From NCBI GenBank assembly GCA_038326655.1, contig JBBQKG010000008.1, positions 41,593-105,592 of the forward strand: a DNA stretch of 64,000 nt, read 5' to 3'. Positions within the stretch are counted from its first letter, which is position 1; every line of letters starts with the position of its first letter. Shown here piece by piece: positions 41,718-50,606 of this stretch. The notes beneath the pieces are model-generated. The model ran no database searches. It was not told where the DNA came from and saw nothing but the letters and a program-made list of their open reading frames with translations. Origin of the DNA: JBBQKG01 sp038326655 (GTDB lineage Bacteria; Actinomycetota; Thermoleophilia; Solirubrobacterales; JBBDJG01). The translations under genes were made by a program, and so were the position numbers.

Positions 41718-42353
41718 ATGCGTCATTTGAAGGTAATCGCCTTCGGAGTGCTGGCAGTGCTGGTACTCGCCGCCCCCGCGTCCGCGTCGGCGCGGCACAG
41801 GGACCGCAACCACGACCGGATCTCCGATCGCTGGGAGAAGTCTCACAAGCTCTCGCTCAGGGTCAACCAGGCGAGGCGTGACCAGGACCACGACGGCCTC
41901 AGGAACAGGGCAGAGTTTCGGGCCCACACGGACCCGCGCGACGCCGATTCCGACAACGACGGCACCGAAGACGGCCAGGAGCACTCAGGCAGTGTGGTCT
42001 CCTTCGACCGCACCACGCTGGTCGTGAACGTCTTCGGCTCGAGCCCGCTGACCGGCAAGGTCACGAGCGACACCGAGATCGAGTGCGACCCGGGCGACGA
42101 CAACGGCGAGGGCGCGGTCGAGACCCACGCCTGGCGCGACGAGGGCGGCGACCAGGGTGACGACCAGTCCGGCGACGGCGAGCAGGGCGGCGGCGACGGG
42201 ACCGACCAGGGCGACGACCAGGGCGACGACCACGAGTCCGACGACCAGTCCTGCCCCGACGGCGCACTCGCACCCGGCGCGATCGTCCAGGAGGCCGAGC
42301 TGAAGCTCACGTCAGCTGGCCTCGTGTTCGAGAAAATTGAGCTCGTCAGCTAG
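41718..42353 (+). CDS. Secreted acidic protein with Ca-binding (thrombospondin type-3-like) repeats
   Basis: A 211-residue exported protein with a signal peptide (VLAVLVLAAPASASA, cleaved near residue 25). Three EF-hand-like loops follow: DRNHDRISDRWE, DQDHDGLRNRAEF and DSDNDGTEDGQE, which match thrombospondin type-3 / dockerin-like Ca-binding repeats. A region very rich in Asp, Gly and Gln is in the centre-to-end part. The ATG at 41718 has AGGAGGAG before it. It lies 52 bp after the ECF sigma gene on the same strand and may be its target. Confidence 0.85.
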   Translation: MRHLKVIAFGVLAVLVLAAPASASARHRDRNHDRISDRWEKSHKLSLRVNQARRDQDHDGLRNRAEFRAHTDPRDADSDNDGTEDGQEHSGSVVSFDRTTLVVNVFGSSPLTGKVTSDTEIECDPGDDNGEGAVETHAWRDEGGDQGDDQSGDGEQGGGDGTDQGDDQGDDHESDDQSCPDGALAPGAIVQEAELKLTSAGLVFEKIELVS

Positions 42354-42378
42354 GCGGAGTCAGCTGACGGATAACTGG

Positions 42379-42406
42379 CCGGCGGGGCTGCAAGCAGCCC
42401 CGCCGG
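42379..42406 (+). terminator. Strong hairpin terminator after the secreted acidic protein
   Basis: A perfect 13-bp stem (CCGGCGGGGCTGC / GCAGCCCCGCCGG) with a 2-nt loop, 25 bp after the stop. GTTAGG follows, so the U-tract is weak. The same stem may also stop the opposite-strand nadA transcript, because nadA ends at 42438. Confidence 0.65.
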
Positions 42407-42437
42407 GTTAGGTCAAGGACGAACTCGGAAGGGACGA

Positions 42438-43451
42438 CTAGCCGATCCCTACCATCCGCTCGATCGGCACCCGCGCACGCCGCGCCAGCTCCGGGTCCAC
42501 GCGCACCTCGGGCTTCAGCTCTCGCAGGGCGTCACGAAGCTTCGGCAGCGTGATCATCTTCATGAACCTGCAGACCGCGGCGGAGTTGGCCGGGATGAAG
42601 CGCTTGTCGGGGCTCTCCAGCTCCATCCGGTGAAGGATGCCGGTCTCGGTCGCGACGATCATGGTGTCCTTGTCGGAGCCGCGCGCGTGGCGCATCATGC
42701 CCTCGGTCGAGAGGAAGAAGGTCTCGTCTGCCGCGACGTCGCCCGCCGCGACGTACTCCATCACCTGGGTCGTGCATCCGCATTCCGGATGCACCAGGAA
42801 GTCGGCCTCGGGCTCACTCAGGCGGAGCGCGTTGATGTCGGCCGGCCGGATACCCGCGTGGACGTGGCACTCGCCGTCCCAGACCTGCAGGTCGCGGCCG
42901 GTCTCGCGCGCGACGTAAGCGCCGAGCCACATGTCGGGGCCGAACAGGATCTCGGTCTCGTCGCCGTGCTCGCGGAAGATGTGCTCCACGACCATCACCG
43001 CGTTCGAGGACGTGCAACAGTAGTCGGTCTCGGCCTTGACCTCGGCCGAGGTGTTCACGTACATCACGACGACTGCGCCCGGATGGCGGCCCTTCCATTC
43101 CCGAAGCTGATCGGCCGTGATCGAGTCGGCCAGCGAGCATCCGGCATCGAGGTCCGGCAGCAGCACCTTCTTGTCGGGCGAGAGGATGCAGGCGGTCTCG
43201 GCCATGAAGTGCACGCCGCAAAAGGCGATCACCTCCGCTTCGGTCTCGGCCGCCTGACGCGAAAGACCGAGTGAGTCGCCAACGAAATGGGCTACGTCCT
43301 GGACCTCCGGCCGCTGGTAGTTGTGGGCGATGATCACCGCATTGCGCTCGGCGGCCAGCGCCCTCACCTCTTCCTGCATCGCGCCGATGTCGTCGATCGC
43401 GAGCGGAGCCACCGGCGGCGACTGCGGCTGAATGGTCGGGAGTAGCTCCAC
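42438..43451 (-). CDS. nadA: Quinolinate synthase
   Basis: A 337-residue [4Fe-4S] enzyme that condenses iminoaspartate with DHAP to quinolinate. The three cluster cysteines appear to be C105 (AGCSLADS), C195 (GECHVH) and C294 (AVCRFMKM). Motifs AHNYQRPEVQD, MYVNTSAEVKAETD and HPECGC are present. It starts at GTG 43451 behind AAGGAGG and lies 9 bp after nadC. The window has no nadB (L-aspartate oxidase). Confidence 0.95.
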   Translation of the reverse strand: MELLPTIQPQSPPVAPLAIDDIGAMQEEVRALAAERNAVIIAHNYQRPEVQDVAHFVGDSLGLSRQAAETEAEVIAFCGVHFMAETACILSPDKKVLLPDLDAGCSLADSITADQLREWKGRHPGAVVVMYVNTSAEVKAETDYCCTSSNAVMVVEHIFREHGDETEILFGPDMWLGAYVARETGRDLQVWDGECHVHAGIRPADINALRLSEPEADFLVHPECGCTTQVMEYVAAGDVAADETFFLSTEGMMRHARGSDKDTMIVATETGILHRMELESPDKRFIPANSAAVCRFMKMITLPKLRDALRELKPEVRVDPELARRARVPIERMVGIG

Positions 43452-43460
43452 TTTGCCTCC

Positions 43461-44303
43461 TTAAGGGAGAGGCTCGACGCTCATCGAGAGGTCCAGGGCC
43501 GGCGCTGAATGGGTCAGGTAGCCCAATGACACGAATTGTAGCCCCGCCTCTCCGAGCCCCCGGAGCGAAGCCGGCGTGATGCCGCCCGAAGCCTCCAGGG
43601 TGACCCCATCCCCCGCAAGCGCCCGTGCCTCGCGCATCTGGCCGAGCGTCATGTTGTCGAGCAACAGATGCGTTGCGCCCGCCGCGATCGCGGTGCGCAC
43701 GTCCTCGAGCGTCGCGCACTCGACCTCGACGGGCATCCCGGCCGGCGCGCGCTCGACTGCCCGCCGCACGGCCTCCCCGATGCCTCCGGCGAGCGCGATG
43801 TGGTTGTCCTTCACCAACACCGCGTCGTAGAGGCCCATCCTGTGGTTTCGCCCCCCGCCCGCGGCGACCGCCTGCTTCTCGAGCTCGCGCAGGCCAGGCG
43901 TGGTCTTGCGCGTGTCGAGCACCTTCACGCCGGTCCCCTGGAGGAGGTGGACGCTCGACGCGGCCGCGGTCGCGATGCCAGACAGCCGCTGCAGGAAGTT
44001 GAGCGCCACGCGCTCCCCGGTCAGGAGCGCCCGTCCATCACCCTCCAGTTCGGCGACGGTCGCCGGCGGCTCCTCCAGCCATTCCCCCTCTCCCCGGACC
44101 GCGCGCCACTCGACGAGCGGATCGAGCCGGCGGAACACCGCCTCGGCGATCTCGAGCCCGAACACCACCCCCGGCGCCTTCTGCTCGATCCGCCCGCGCG
44201 CCCGTCTTCCGGTCTCCACCACCGCCTCGGTGGTCACATCCCGCAGCCCGATGTCCTCCGCGAGCGCGCGGTCGATCAGGTCCTGCGTGGCCTCGGAAAG
44301 CAC
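43461..44303 (-). CDS. nadC: Nicotinate-nucleotide pyrophosphorylase (quinolinate phosphoribosyltransferase)
   Basis: A 280-residue enzyme that joins quinolinate with PRPP to make NaMN. It has the type II PRTase-like pattern: ALNFLQRLSGIATAAASSV, then VKVLDTRKTTPGLRELEKQAVAAGGGRNHRMGLYDAVLVKDNH, VEVECATLEDVRTAIAAGATHLLLDN and LEASGGITP. The PRPP and substrate Arg and Lys residues (TRKTTPG, GGRNHR) are intact. It lies just before nadA in one operon and is divergent from a small gene at 44339. Confidence 0.95.
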   Translation of the reverse strand: MLSEATQDLIDRALAEDIGLRDVTTEAVVETGRRARGRIEQKAPGVVFGLEIAEAVFRRLDPLVEWRAVRGEGEWLEEPPATVAELEGDGRALLTGERVALNFLQRLSGIATAAASSVHLLQGTGVKVLDTRKTTPGLRELEKQAVAAGGGRNHRMGLYDAVLVKDNHIALAGGIGEAVRRAVERAPAGMPVEVECATLEDVRTAIAAGATHLLLDNMTLGQMREARALAGDGVTLEASGGITPASLRGLGEAGLQFVSLGYLTHSAPALDLSMSVEPLP

Positions 44304-44338
44304 GCCGCTGATCGTATTGCGAACGCTACGCTTGCCCC

Positions 44339-44635
44339 TTGCCAGAAGCGAAGTCGACAGCTCGCCTGCCGCGCTCCGCCCGGCCTCCGTTCAGGGTGTT
44401 CGTGAACGGAGTGGAGCAGCGGGAGGGCACCGACTACGCGCTCAAGGGTGACCGCCTGGTGTTCAACCGCTCGCTCGCGCAGGAGGGACGGCTCGGATTC
44501 TGGCGCTGGGCGCTGATCGTTTTCGGGATCGCGGGCACGTACCGCAAGCACGAGACCGTCGACATCCAGTACGCCGTGAACGGCAAGCCCACGGTCGCGA
44601 CGGGGGTGCCCGTCGAGACGGCCGAGAGCAGCTAG
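44339..44635 (+). CDS. Small conserved-looking protein with one hydrophobic segment
   Basis: A 98-residue protein (TTG start). The pattern FRVFVNGVEQREGTDYALKGDRLVFNRSLAQEGRL, then WRWALIVFGIAGTYRKHETVDIQYAVNGKP is seen in a family of short actinobacterial proteins, with a hydrophobic segment WALIVFGIAG in the middle. It is divergent from nadC and convergent with prfB. Function is unknown. Confidence 0.7.
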   Translation: MPEAKSTARLPRSARPPFRVFVNGVEQREGTDYALKGDRLVFNRSLAQEGRLGFWRWALIVFGIAGTYRKHETVDIQYAVNGKPTVATGVPVETAESS

Positions 44636-44649
44636 GGGAAAGGCTCAGG

Positions 44650-45769
44650 TCAGCGAGGGCGGCCGTTGCCGGCGCTCTGCACGAGGTACTCGTGCACGAA
44701 TCCGTCCAGGTCGCCGTCGAGCACGCGGCTGGTGTCGCCGACCTCATAGCCGGTGCGGTGGTCCTTGACCATCGAGTAGGGGTGGAGCACGTACGACCTG
44801 ATCTGCGAGCCCCAGGCCACATCCTGCGCCTCGCCCTTCTCGCGCGCGATCTCCTCGCGGCGGCGACGCTCCTCCAGCTCGACCAGCTTGGAGCGCAGCA
44901 GCTTCATCGCGGTCTGCTTGTTCGATGACTGCGATCGCTCGTTCTGGCACTGGACCACGATCTTGCTGGGGATGTGCGTGATGCGGACTGCGGAGTCGGT
45001 CTTGTTGACGTGCTGGCCGCCGGCGCCCGAAGCTCGGTACGTCTCGATCCGCAGGTCGCCGTCGTCGATCTCGATTGCTACGTCGTCCTCCACGAGCGGG
45101 CTCACCTCGACGAGCGCGAAGCTCGTGTGCCGCCGGTGCGCGGCGTCGAACGGCGACTGGCGCACGAGCCGATGCACGCCCTTCTCGGCCGAGAACAGCC
45201 CGTAGGCGTTCTCGCCACGGGCGAGGAAGGTGGCGGACTTGATGCCGGCCTCCTCGCCGGGAGACACCTCCGTCAGCTCGACCTCGAAGCCGCGGCGCTC
45301 CGCCCACCGCAGATACATGCGCAGGAGCATCTCGGCCCAGTCCTGGGAGTCGGTCCCGCCTGCGCCGCTGTGCACCGACCCGACCGCCCCGCCCGCGTCG
45401 TACGAGCCCTGGAAGAGGCGCTCCTCCTCGAGCTGGTCGAGGCGCCGCTCGAGGTCGTCCAGCTGCGAGGACAGCTCGGCGTCGAGCGACGGGTCATCCG
45501 AGGCAAGCTCGGCAAGACCATCCAGGTCGGCGATCTCGGACTCGAGCACGCGAAACGCGCCGAGCTTCCGGGTCGCACGGCTGTGCTCGGCGGAGACCGA
45601 GGCGGCCCGTTTCTGGTCGTCCCAGAAACCTGGCTCCTGCATCTGCGCCTCCAGCGCGGAGGCTCGGCGCTCTAGCGCGGGCGGGTCAAAGATAGTCCGC
45701 GAGCAGCGCAAGCTGGTCGCGGAGCTTGGCGACACGCGGGGCGGGCTCGGTGTGCTGGACCTCCGCCAT
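44650..45769 (-). CDS. prfB: Peptide chain release factor 2, with programmed +1 frameshift
   Basis: A 372-residue release factor encoded in two frames. The first 27 codons (ATG at 45769 to CTT ending at 45689) end in the in-frame TGA of TAT-CTT-TGA-C. Skipping one base (45688) continues in the frame from 45687 to the stop at 44650. This is the classical RF2 autoregulatory slippery site. The second part has the SPF stop-recognition motif (QSPFDAA) and the GGQ catalytic motif (SGAGGQHVNKTDSA). RF2 reads UGA and UAA, so low RF2 raises its own frameshift rate. Its ATG overlaps the secA stop (TAATG). Confidence 0.95.
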
Positions 45770-48582
45770 TACGCGCCGTGGCACTTCTTGTACTTCTTGC
45801 CCGACCCGCACCAGCAGGGGTCGTTGCGGCCGATCCGCTCGCGGTCGTCGACCTGGCGAGTCTCGACCTCGGGGAGGGGCGCATATTCGCCGTCCTCCTC
45901 CGCGACCGCGACGCCGGCCTGCTCGGCCGCGTCGTAGAGCGCGGAGGGCTGTTCCGGGCCACCGCCCGAGTAGGAGATGTTCCGGGTCGAGCTCGAGCGG
46001 GACGAGGGCGCAAAGGCCATCTCCGCCTCGGCCGGCTCGATCTCGAGCTCGACGTGAAAGATGTAGCGCGCGAAGTCCTCCCAGATGGAGTTCATCAGCT
46101 CCTCGAACAGGAGGAAGCCGTCGTTCTTGTACTCGATCAGCGGGTCCTTCTGGGCGAAGCCGCGGAGGTGGATGCCCTCGCGCAGGTAGTCCATGTCGAG
46201 CAGGTGCTCGCGCCAGCGTGTGTCGATGATCTGAAGCAGGACGAACCGCTCCAGGTTCCGCATCAGGTCCTCGCCGAGCTCCTCCTCGTGACGCGCATAG
46301 ATGTCGAGCGCGTCCTTGTGCAGGCGATCCGACAGCTCGCCGCGGTCGACCGCCTCGGCCTGCATGTCGGTGGCCGAGAGGGTCGGCTCGTAGATCTGCT
46401 CGACCTGCGCGAAGAGGCCCGCGATGTCCCAATCCTCGACGAAGTCGCCGGGTGTGTACTCCGCGACGATTCGCTCGAACACCCCGTGCAGCTCGCCCTT
46501 CGCGGCGTCGGACATGTCGCGGCCCTCGAGGATCTCGCGGCGGTAGCGGTAGACCACCTCGCGCTGCTGGTTCAAAACGTCGTCGTACTCGAGCACGCGC
46601 TTGCGGATCAGGAAGTTCTGTTGCTCGACCTTCTTCTGTGCGTTCTCGATCGTCCGCGACAGCATCTTCGCCTCGATCGGCTGCTCCCGGCCCTCGTCGT
46701 CGACAGGGCCGAGGCGGTCGAGGATCCGGTAGATCCGGTCACCCGCGAACAGGCGGACGAGCTCGTCCTCGGCGGAGAGGAAGAAGCGGGATTCCCCGGG
46801 GTCGCCCTGGCGGCCGGACCGGCCGCGAAGCTGGTTGTCGATGCGGCGGGACTCGTGGCGCTCCGTACCGAGGATGAAGAGCCCGCCCAGCTCCTTCACC
46901 TTCTCCTCGTCGACCGCGATCTGCTCCTGTACGCGGGGATAGATCTGGTCGTAGGTCTCCTGATAGGACTCGTCGCCGGGCGTGACGCCCAGCTTGCGAA
47001 GCTCCATGTCCGTCATGTGCTCGGGGTTGCCGCCGAGCTTGATGTCGACGCCGCGCCCCGCCATGTTGGTCGCGATCGTGACCGCACCGGGGCGCCCGGC
47101 CTCGGCGATCGTCTCGCCCTCGCGCTCCGCGTGCTCCGGCTTGGCGTTCAGCACGACGTGCTTTACGCCCGCCTTCTTCAGCTTGTCCGACAGCATCTCC
47201 GAGACCTCGACCGAGATCGTCCCGACCAGCGCCGGCTGACCCGACTCGTGGCGCTGCTTTATCTCCTCCAGGACGGCCTCCCACTTGCCGTCCCTGGTCT
47301 TGTAGATCTGGTCGTTGTGATCGCCCCGGACCATCGGCTGGTTGGTCGGGATCTCGACCACGGCGAGCTTGTAGATCTTCAGGAACTCGTTCGCCTCGGT
47401 GAGCGCGGTGCCGGTCATGCCGGCGAGCTTCTCGTACATCCGGAAGTAGTTCTGCAGCGTGATCGTCGCGAGCGTCTGGTTCTCCTCGCGGACGGACACG
47501 CCCTCCTTCGCCTCGACCGCCTGGTGCAGGCCCTCGGACCAGCGGCGGCCCTCGAGGATGCGCCCCGTGAACTCGTCGATGATCATGACCTCGCCGTCGA
47601 TCACGGCGTAGTCCTTGTCGCGCTTGTAGAGCGACTGGGCCTTCAGCGACTGGACGAGGTGGTTGACGAGGTTGCCGTGCTCGGCCAGATAGAGGTTCTC
47701 GACGCCGATGAACTTCTCCGCCTTCGCGATCCCGCGCTCGGTCGGCGACACGGTCTTGTGCTTCTCGTCGTACTCGTAGTCCCACTCGGGGTTGCGTTCG
47801 GCTTCCCGCTCGGCCTTGGTCGTCTCCATGCGGGGAACGCCTTCGAACTGGCGCGCGAGCCGCGCGAAGGTGCGGTAGTGGTCGGCCGCCTCCTCAGGGG
47901 CGCCGGAGATGATCAGCGGCGTGCGAGCCTCGTCGATCAGGATGTTGTCGACTTCGTCGACGATCCCGAACGGATGGCCGCGCTGGACGACCTCCTCGAG
48001 GGCGCCCGCCATGTTGTCGCGCAGATAGTCAAACCCGAATTCGGAGTTGGTCCCGTAGGTCACGTCCGCCTGGTAGGCAAGCCGCTTCTCCTCGTAGGGC
48101 TGCATGTTCTGGATCACGCCGACGTTCACGCCGAGGGCGTCGTAGATCGGGCGCATCCAGTCGGCGTCGCGGCGCGCGAGGTAGTCGTTCACCGTCACGA
48201 GGTGGACGCTCCCGCCGCCGAGCGAGTTCAGGAAGATCGGCAGCGTCGCGGCGAGCGTCTTGCCCTCGCCGGTCCTCATCTCGGCGATCGAGCCCTCGTG
48301 GAGCGCCATGCCGCCGATCAGCTGGACGTCGAAGTGGCGCATCTTGAGCGTGCGACGGCCAGCCTCGCGACAGAGCGCGAACGCGTCCGGCAGCAGGGCG
48401 TCGAGCGGCTCGCCGTTGCGAGCGTGCTCGCGCAGCGCGTCTGACTCTTCGCGAAGCTCGGCGTCGGTCAGCTCCTGCATCTCCGACTCGAGCTCGGTGA
48501 TGCGTCCGACGCGGTCGCGATAGCGCTTGAACTGCCCCGCCTCGCCCATCCGCAGGGCACGATCGATCAGCTTTCTGGACAC
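45769..48582 (-). CDS. secA: Preprotein translocase ATPase SecA
   Basis: A 937-residue motor of the Sec pathway. It has Walker A (MRTGEGKTLAATLP), the DEVD box (IVDEVDNILIDEARTPLIISG), the preprotein-crosslinking domain, the helicase motifs (TNMAGRGVDIKLGG, GRSGRQGDPGESRFFLS) and the C-terminal zinc tail with the SEC-C motif DPCWCGSGKKYKKCHG. The GTG start at 48582 begins VSRKLIDRALRMGE, the normal N-terminus. prfB follows with overlap. hpf lies upstream. Confidence 0.97.
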   Translation of the reverse strand: MSRKLIDRALRMGEAGQFKRYRDRVGRITELESEMQELTDAELREESDALREHARNGEPLDALLPDAFALCREAGRRTLKMRHFDVQLIGGMALHEGSIAEMRTGEGKTLAATLPIFLNSLGGGSVHLVTVNDYLARRDADWMRPIYDALGVNVGVIQNMQPYEEKRLAYQADVTYGTNSEFGFDYLRDNMAGALEEVVQRGHPFGIVDEVDNILIDEARTPLIISGAPEEAADHYRTFARLARQFEGVPRMETTKAEREAERNPEWDYEYDEKHKTVSPTERGIAKAEKFIGVENLYLAEHGNLVNHLVQSLKAQSLYKRDKDYAVIDGEVMIIDEFTGRILEGRRWSEGLHQAVEAKEGVSVREENQTLATITLQNYFRMYEKLAGMTGTALTEANEFLKIYKLAVVEIPTNQPMVRGDHNDQIYKTRDGKWEAVLEEIKQRHESGQPALVGTISVEVSEMLSDKLKKAGVKHVVLNAKPEHAEREGETIAEAGRPGAVTIATNMAGRGVDIKLGGNPEHMTDMELRKLGVTPGDESYQETYDQIYPRVQEQIAVDEEKVKELGGLFILGTERHESRRIDNQLRGRSGRQGDPGESRFFLSAEDELVRLFAGDRIYRILDRLGPVDDEGREQPIEAKMLSRTIENAQKKVEQQNFLIRKRVLEYDDVLNQQREVVYRYRREILEGRDMSDAAKGELHGVFERIVAEYTPGDFVEDWDIAGLFAQVEQIYEPTLSATDMQAEAVDRGELSDRLHKDALDIYARHEEELGEDLMRNLERFVLLQIIDTRWREHLLDMDYLREGIHLRGFAQKDPLIEYKNDGFLLFEELMNSIWEDFARYIFHVELEIEPAEAEMAFAPSSRSSSTRNISYSGGGPEQPSALYDAAEQAGVAVAEEDGEYAPLPEVETRQVDDRERIGRNDPCWCGSGKKYKKCHGA

Positions 48583-48649
48583 GGAAATTGATCGTAGCAG
48601 TGGGGATAGAGCGCTCCGACGGGCGCTCCCGGCCTTTAGAGGTTCCCCG

Positions 48650-48979
48650 TCAGGGCGTCGCTTCCGCGGTCCTCTCGCGCCGTCCGCGGCGCTTGTCGCG
48701 ATGGCGCTTGACCTGGCGCCCCAGCTTTTCCGCGACGAGGTCGACCGAGTGCTGGAGGTCGGACGACGACTCCCGGGCACGAAGCGTCACGCCCTTGAGG
48801 CGAAGCGTCGCCTCGGCGACCCGGGCATCCGCGATCGAGGGATTCTGCTCCTCGGCCAGCAGGAGGTCGAGCTCGGCCAGCTCCGAGACCTGCTTCGAGA
48901 TCTTCACAAAGCTTTTCTCGACGTGGGCTCGGAGGTTGTCGGTGACCGTCGTGTTGCGGGCCCTGATCTCGATCTTCAC
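48650..48979 (-). CDS. hpf: Ribosome hibernation-promoting factor, short form (HPF/YfiA family)
   Basis: A 109-residue protein with the HPF/RaiA fold (MKIEIRARNTTVTDNLRAHVEKSFVKI, then ADARVAEATLRLKGVTLRARESSSDLQHSVDLVAEKLGRQVKRHRDKRRG). It binds the 30S subunit in stress. Actinobacteria usually have the long form with an added C-terminal dimer domain, which is missing here. It lies upstream of secA and 45 bp after comF, as in many genomes. Confidence 0.88.
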   Translation of the reverse strand: MKIEIRARNTTVTDNLRAHVEKSFVKISKQVSELAELDLLLAEEQNPSIADARVAEATLRLKGVTLRARESSSDLQHSVDLVAEKLGRQVKRHRDKRRGRRERTAEATP

Positions 48980-49024
48980 TCGGCAACCCTCCTCGGCTCG
49001 ATTCCTTTCAATGCTAGTGGCTCG

Positions 49025-49723
49025 TCATCGCGTCGCCCGCGCGAAGGTGACCGCCACGACGTCCTCGCCGCCGGCCTCCACGAGCGACCTCGCGCAGGCG
49101 TCGAGCGTCGCGCCCGTCGTGTAGACGTCGTCCACCAGCACCAGCCGCCCCGCCGGGGGGGCCTGTCGCATGCTCACAGACCCGCGCGCATTGGCGAGCC
49201 GCTCGCCGCGAGCGAGTCCCACCTGCGGCCTGCTTCCCGGCGCGCGGCGCAGCGCCCGGGCGACCGGCAGCTTCGCCTCGCAGCCGAGCGCGGCTGCCAG
49301 GCAGGATGCTTGGTTCATGCCGTGGCGACGCTTGCGCTCGGGGTGCGCGGGCACGGGCACGAGCGTTCCTGCGAGCAGCCCGGCCGGCGCCCGCGAGACG
49401 ATCGCGGCGGCCATCAGGCGTGCCGCCGGCGTTGCGCCGCGCGCCTTGAGCGCGGCCACGACGCCGCGCGCCGCCGACTCGTAGGCGTAGGGCGACCAGG
49501 CGGCCCGGAAACCGAGCGGACGCCCCCGGCATTCGGGGCATCGCGACACGCGCGTCACGACCGGGGCGCCGCAGCGCTCGCAGCGCGGGTCGGGCAGCGC
49601 CACGAGGCCGCGCCGGCATGCCGGGCAGACGGCGTCCCCGGACCACTCGGGCTCACGGCACACCACGCAGAGGGGCGGCACGACGAGGGAGACGAGCTTT
49701 TCCAGAAGCGGCATCGCGATCAT
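49025..49723 (-). CDS. comF: ComF-family phosphoribosyltransferase-like protein
   Basis: A 232-residue protein. The N-terminal part has a four-Cys zinc-finger-like region (CVVCREPEWSGDAVCPACRR, then CERCGAPVV..SRCPECRG). The C-terminal PRT domain has the PRPP motif LVLVDDVYTTGATLDAC. ComF proteins assist in natural transformation and DNA uptake. The ATG at 49723 (MIAMPLLEKL) is used; another ATG lies three codons downstream. It is divergent from the CtaG-like gene. Confidence 0.88.
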   Translation of the reverse strand: MIAMPLLEKLVSLVVPPLCVVCREPEWSGDAVCPACRRGLVALPDPRCERCGAPVVTRVSRCPECRGRPLGFRAAWSPYAYESAARGVVAALKARGATPAARLMAAAIVSRAPAGLLAGTLVPVPAHPERKRRHGMNQASCLAAALGCEAKLPVARALRRAPGSRPQVGLARGERLANARGSVSMRQAPPAGRLVLVDDVYTTGATLDACARSLVEAGGEDVVAVTFARATR

Positions 49724-49784
49724 GGGCAAGGCTCGCGCCCAACGCGCGACGGCTCCACCCCCGGCTGCAACAATTCGGCGCCGC

Positions 49785-50606
49785 ATGACTTACACGGCCG
49801 TCGACTACCGCTGGTCGTTCCAACCCGTTGTGATCGCGGCGCTCGTGCTGGCCGCGGCGGTCTACTGGTGGCGGATTCGCGACCTGCGTCGCGACAAGCC
49901 GCCGACCCGCCGGGACCGGGCCCGCGTGGCCGCATTCGGCGCCGGGCTGGCGGTCGTGTTCGTGGCGCTCTGCTCGCCGATCGACACGCTCGGCGAGGAG
50001 CGTCTCTTCAGCCTCCACATGGCGCAGCACCTGTTGCTCGCGGACATCGCCCCGGTGCTGCTCCTGCTCGGCCTCACGCGCGCGTTCCTGAGGCCCGCGG
50101 TTCGCCGGATGCGGCCGGTCGAGGAGGCGCTCGGCCCGCTCGCCCACCCCGCCGTGGCGCTCGTCCTCCTGGTCGCGACGATGTGGGGCTGGCACCTGCC
50201 CGCGATGTACGAGCTCGCGCTCCACCATCCGTGGGCGCACGCCCTCGAGCACGCGATGTTCTTCACGACCGGGATCACGTTCTGGTGGTTCGTGATCGAG
50301 CCGGTGCCGCCGCGCCACCGGCTCACCGGCCCGGCCTCGGTTGCCTACATCGGCGCCGCCAAGCTGCTGATGGGGGCGCTCGGCGTCGTGCTTGCATTCT
50401 CCCCGAGCGCGATCTACGACACCTACGAGCAGGTCCCCGAAACGTGGGGCATGTCGGCCGTCACCGACCTGAACGTCGGCGGTCTCGAGATGATGCTCGA
50501 GCAGTCACTGGTGCTGCTCGTCTTCTTCGCGATCGCGCTGGGGAAGATGCTCGACCGCTCGGAGCGCGACCAGCAGCGCCGCGAGCGTCTCGAAGCGATG
50601 CGCTAG
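49785..50606 (+). CDS. ctaG: Cytochrome c oxidase assembly protein, CtaG/caa3_CtaG type
   Basis: A 273-residue multi-pass membrane protein with about seven TMs. The family motif LHMAQHLLLADIAPVLLLLG, HPAVALVLLVATMWGWHLP and LEHAMFFTTGITFWW carry the conserved His and Trp. It probably helps metal (copper) insertion or assembly of cytochrome oxidase, but no oxidase genes are in the window. ATG at 49785 was chosen since the family starts near TAVDYRW. Convergent with the nucleotidyltransferase gene, overlapping by 4 bp. Confidence 0.85.
   Translation: MTYTAVDYRWSFQPVVIAALVLAAAVYWWRIRDLRRDKPPTRRDRARVAAFGAGLAVVFVALCSPIDTLGEERLFSLHMAQHLLLADIAPVLLLLGLTRAFLRPAVRRMRPVEEALGPLAHPAVALVLLVATMWGWHLPAMYELALHHPWAHALEHAMFFTTGITFWWFVIEPVPPRHRLTGPASVAYIGAAKLLMGALGVVLAFSPSAIYDTYEQVPETWGMSAVTDLNVGGLEMMLEQSLVLLVFFAIALGKMLDRSERDQQRRERLEAMR

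Noticed and set aside
45778..48444. 888-codon plus-strand frame opposite secA
   Set aside because: Antisense shadow with no domain; secA on the minus strand is unmistakable.
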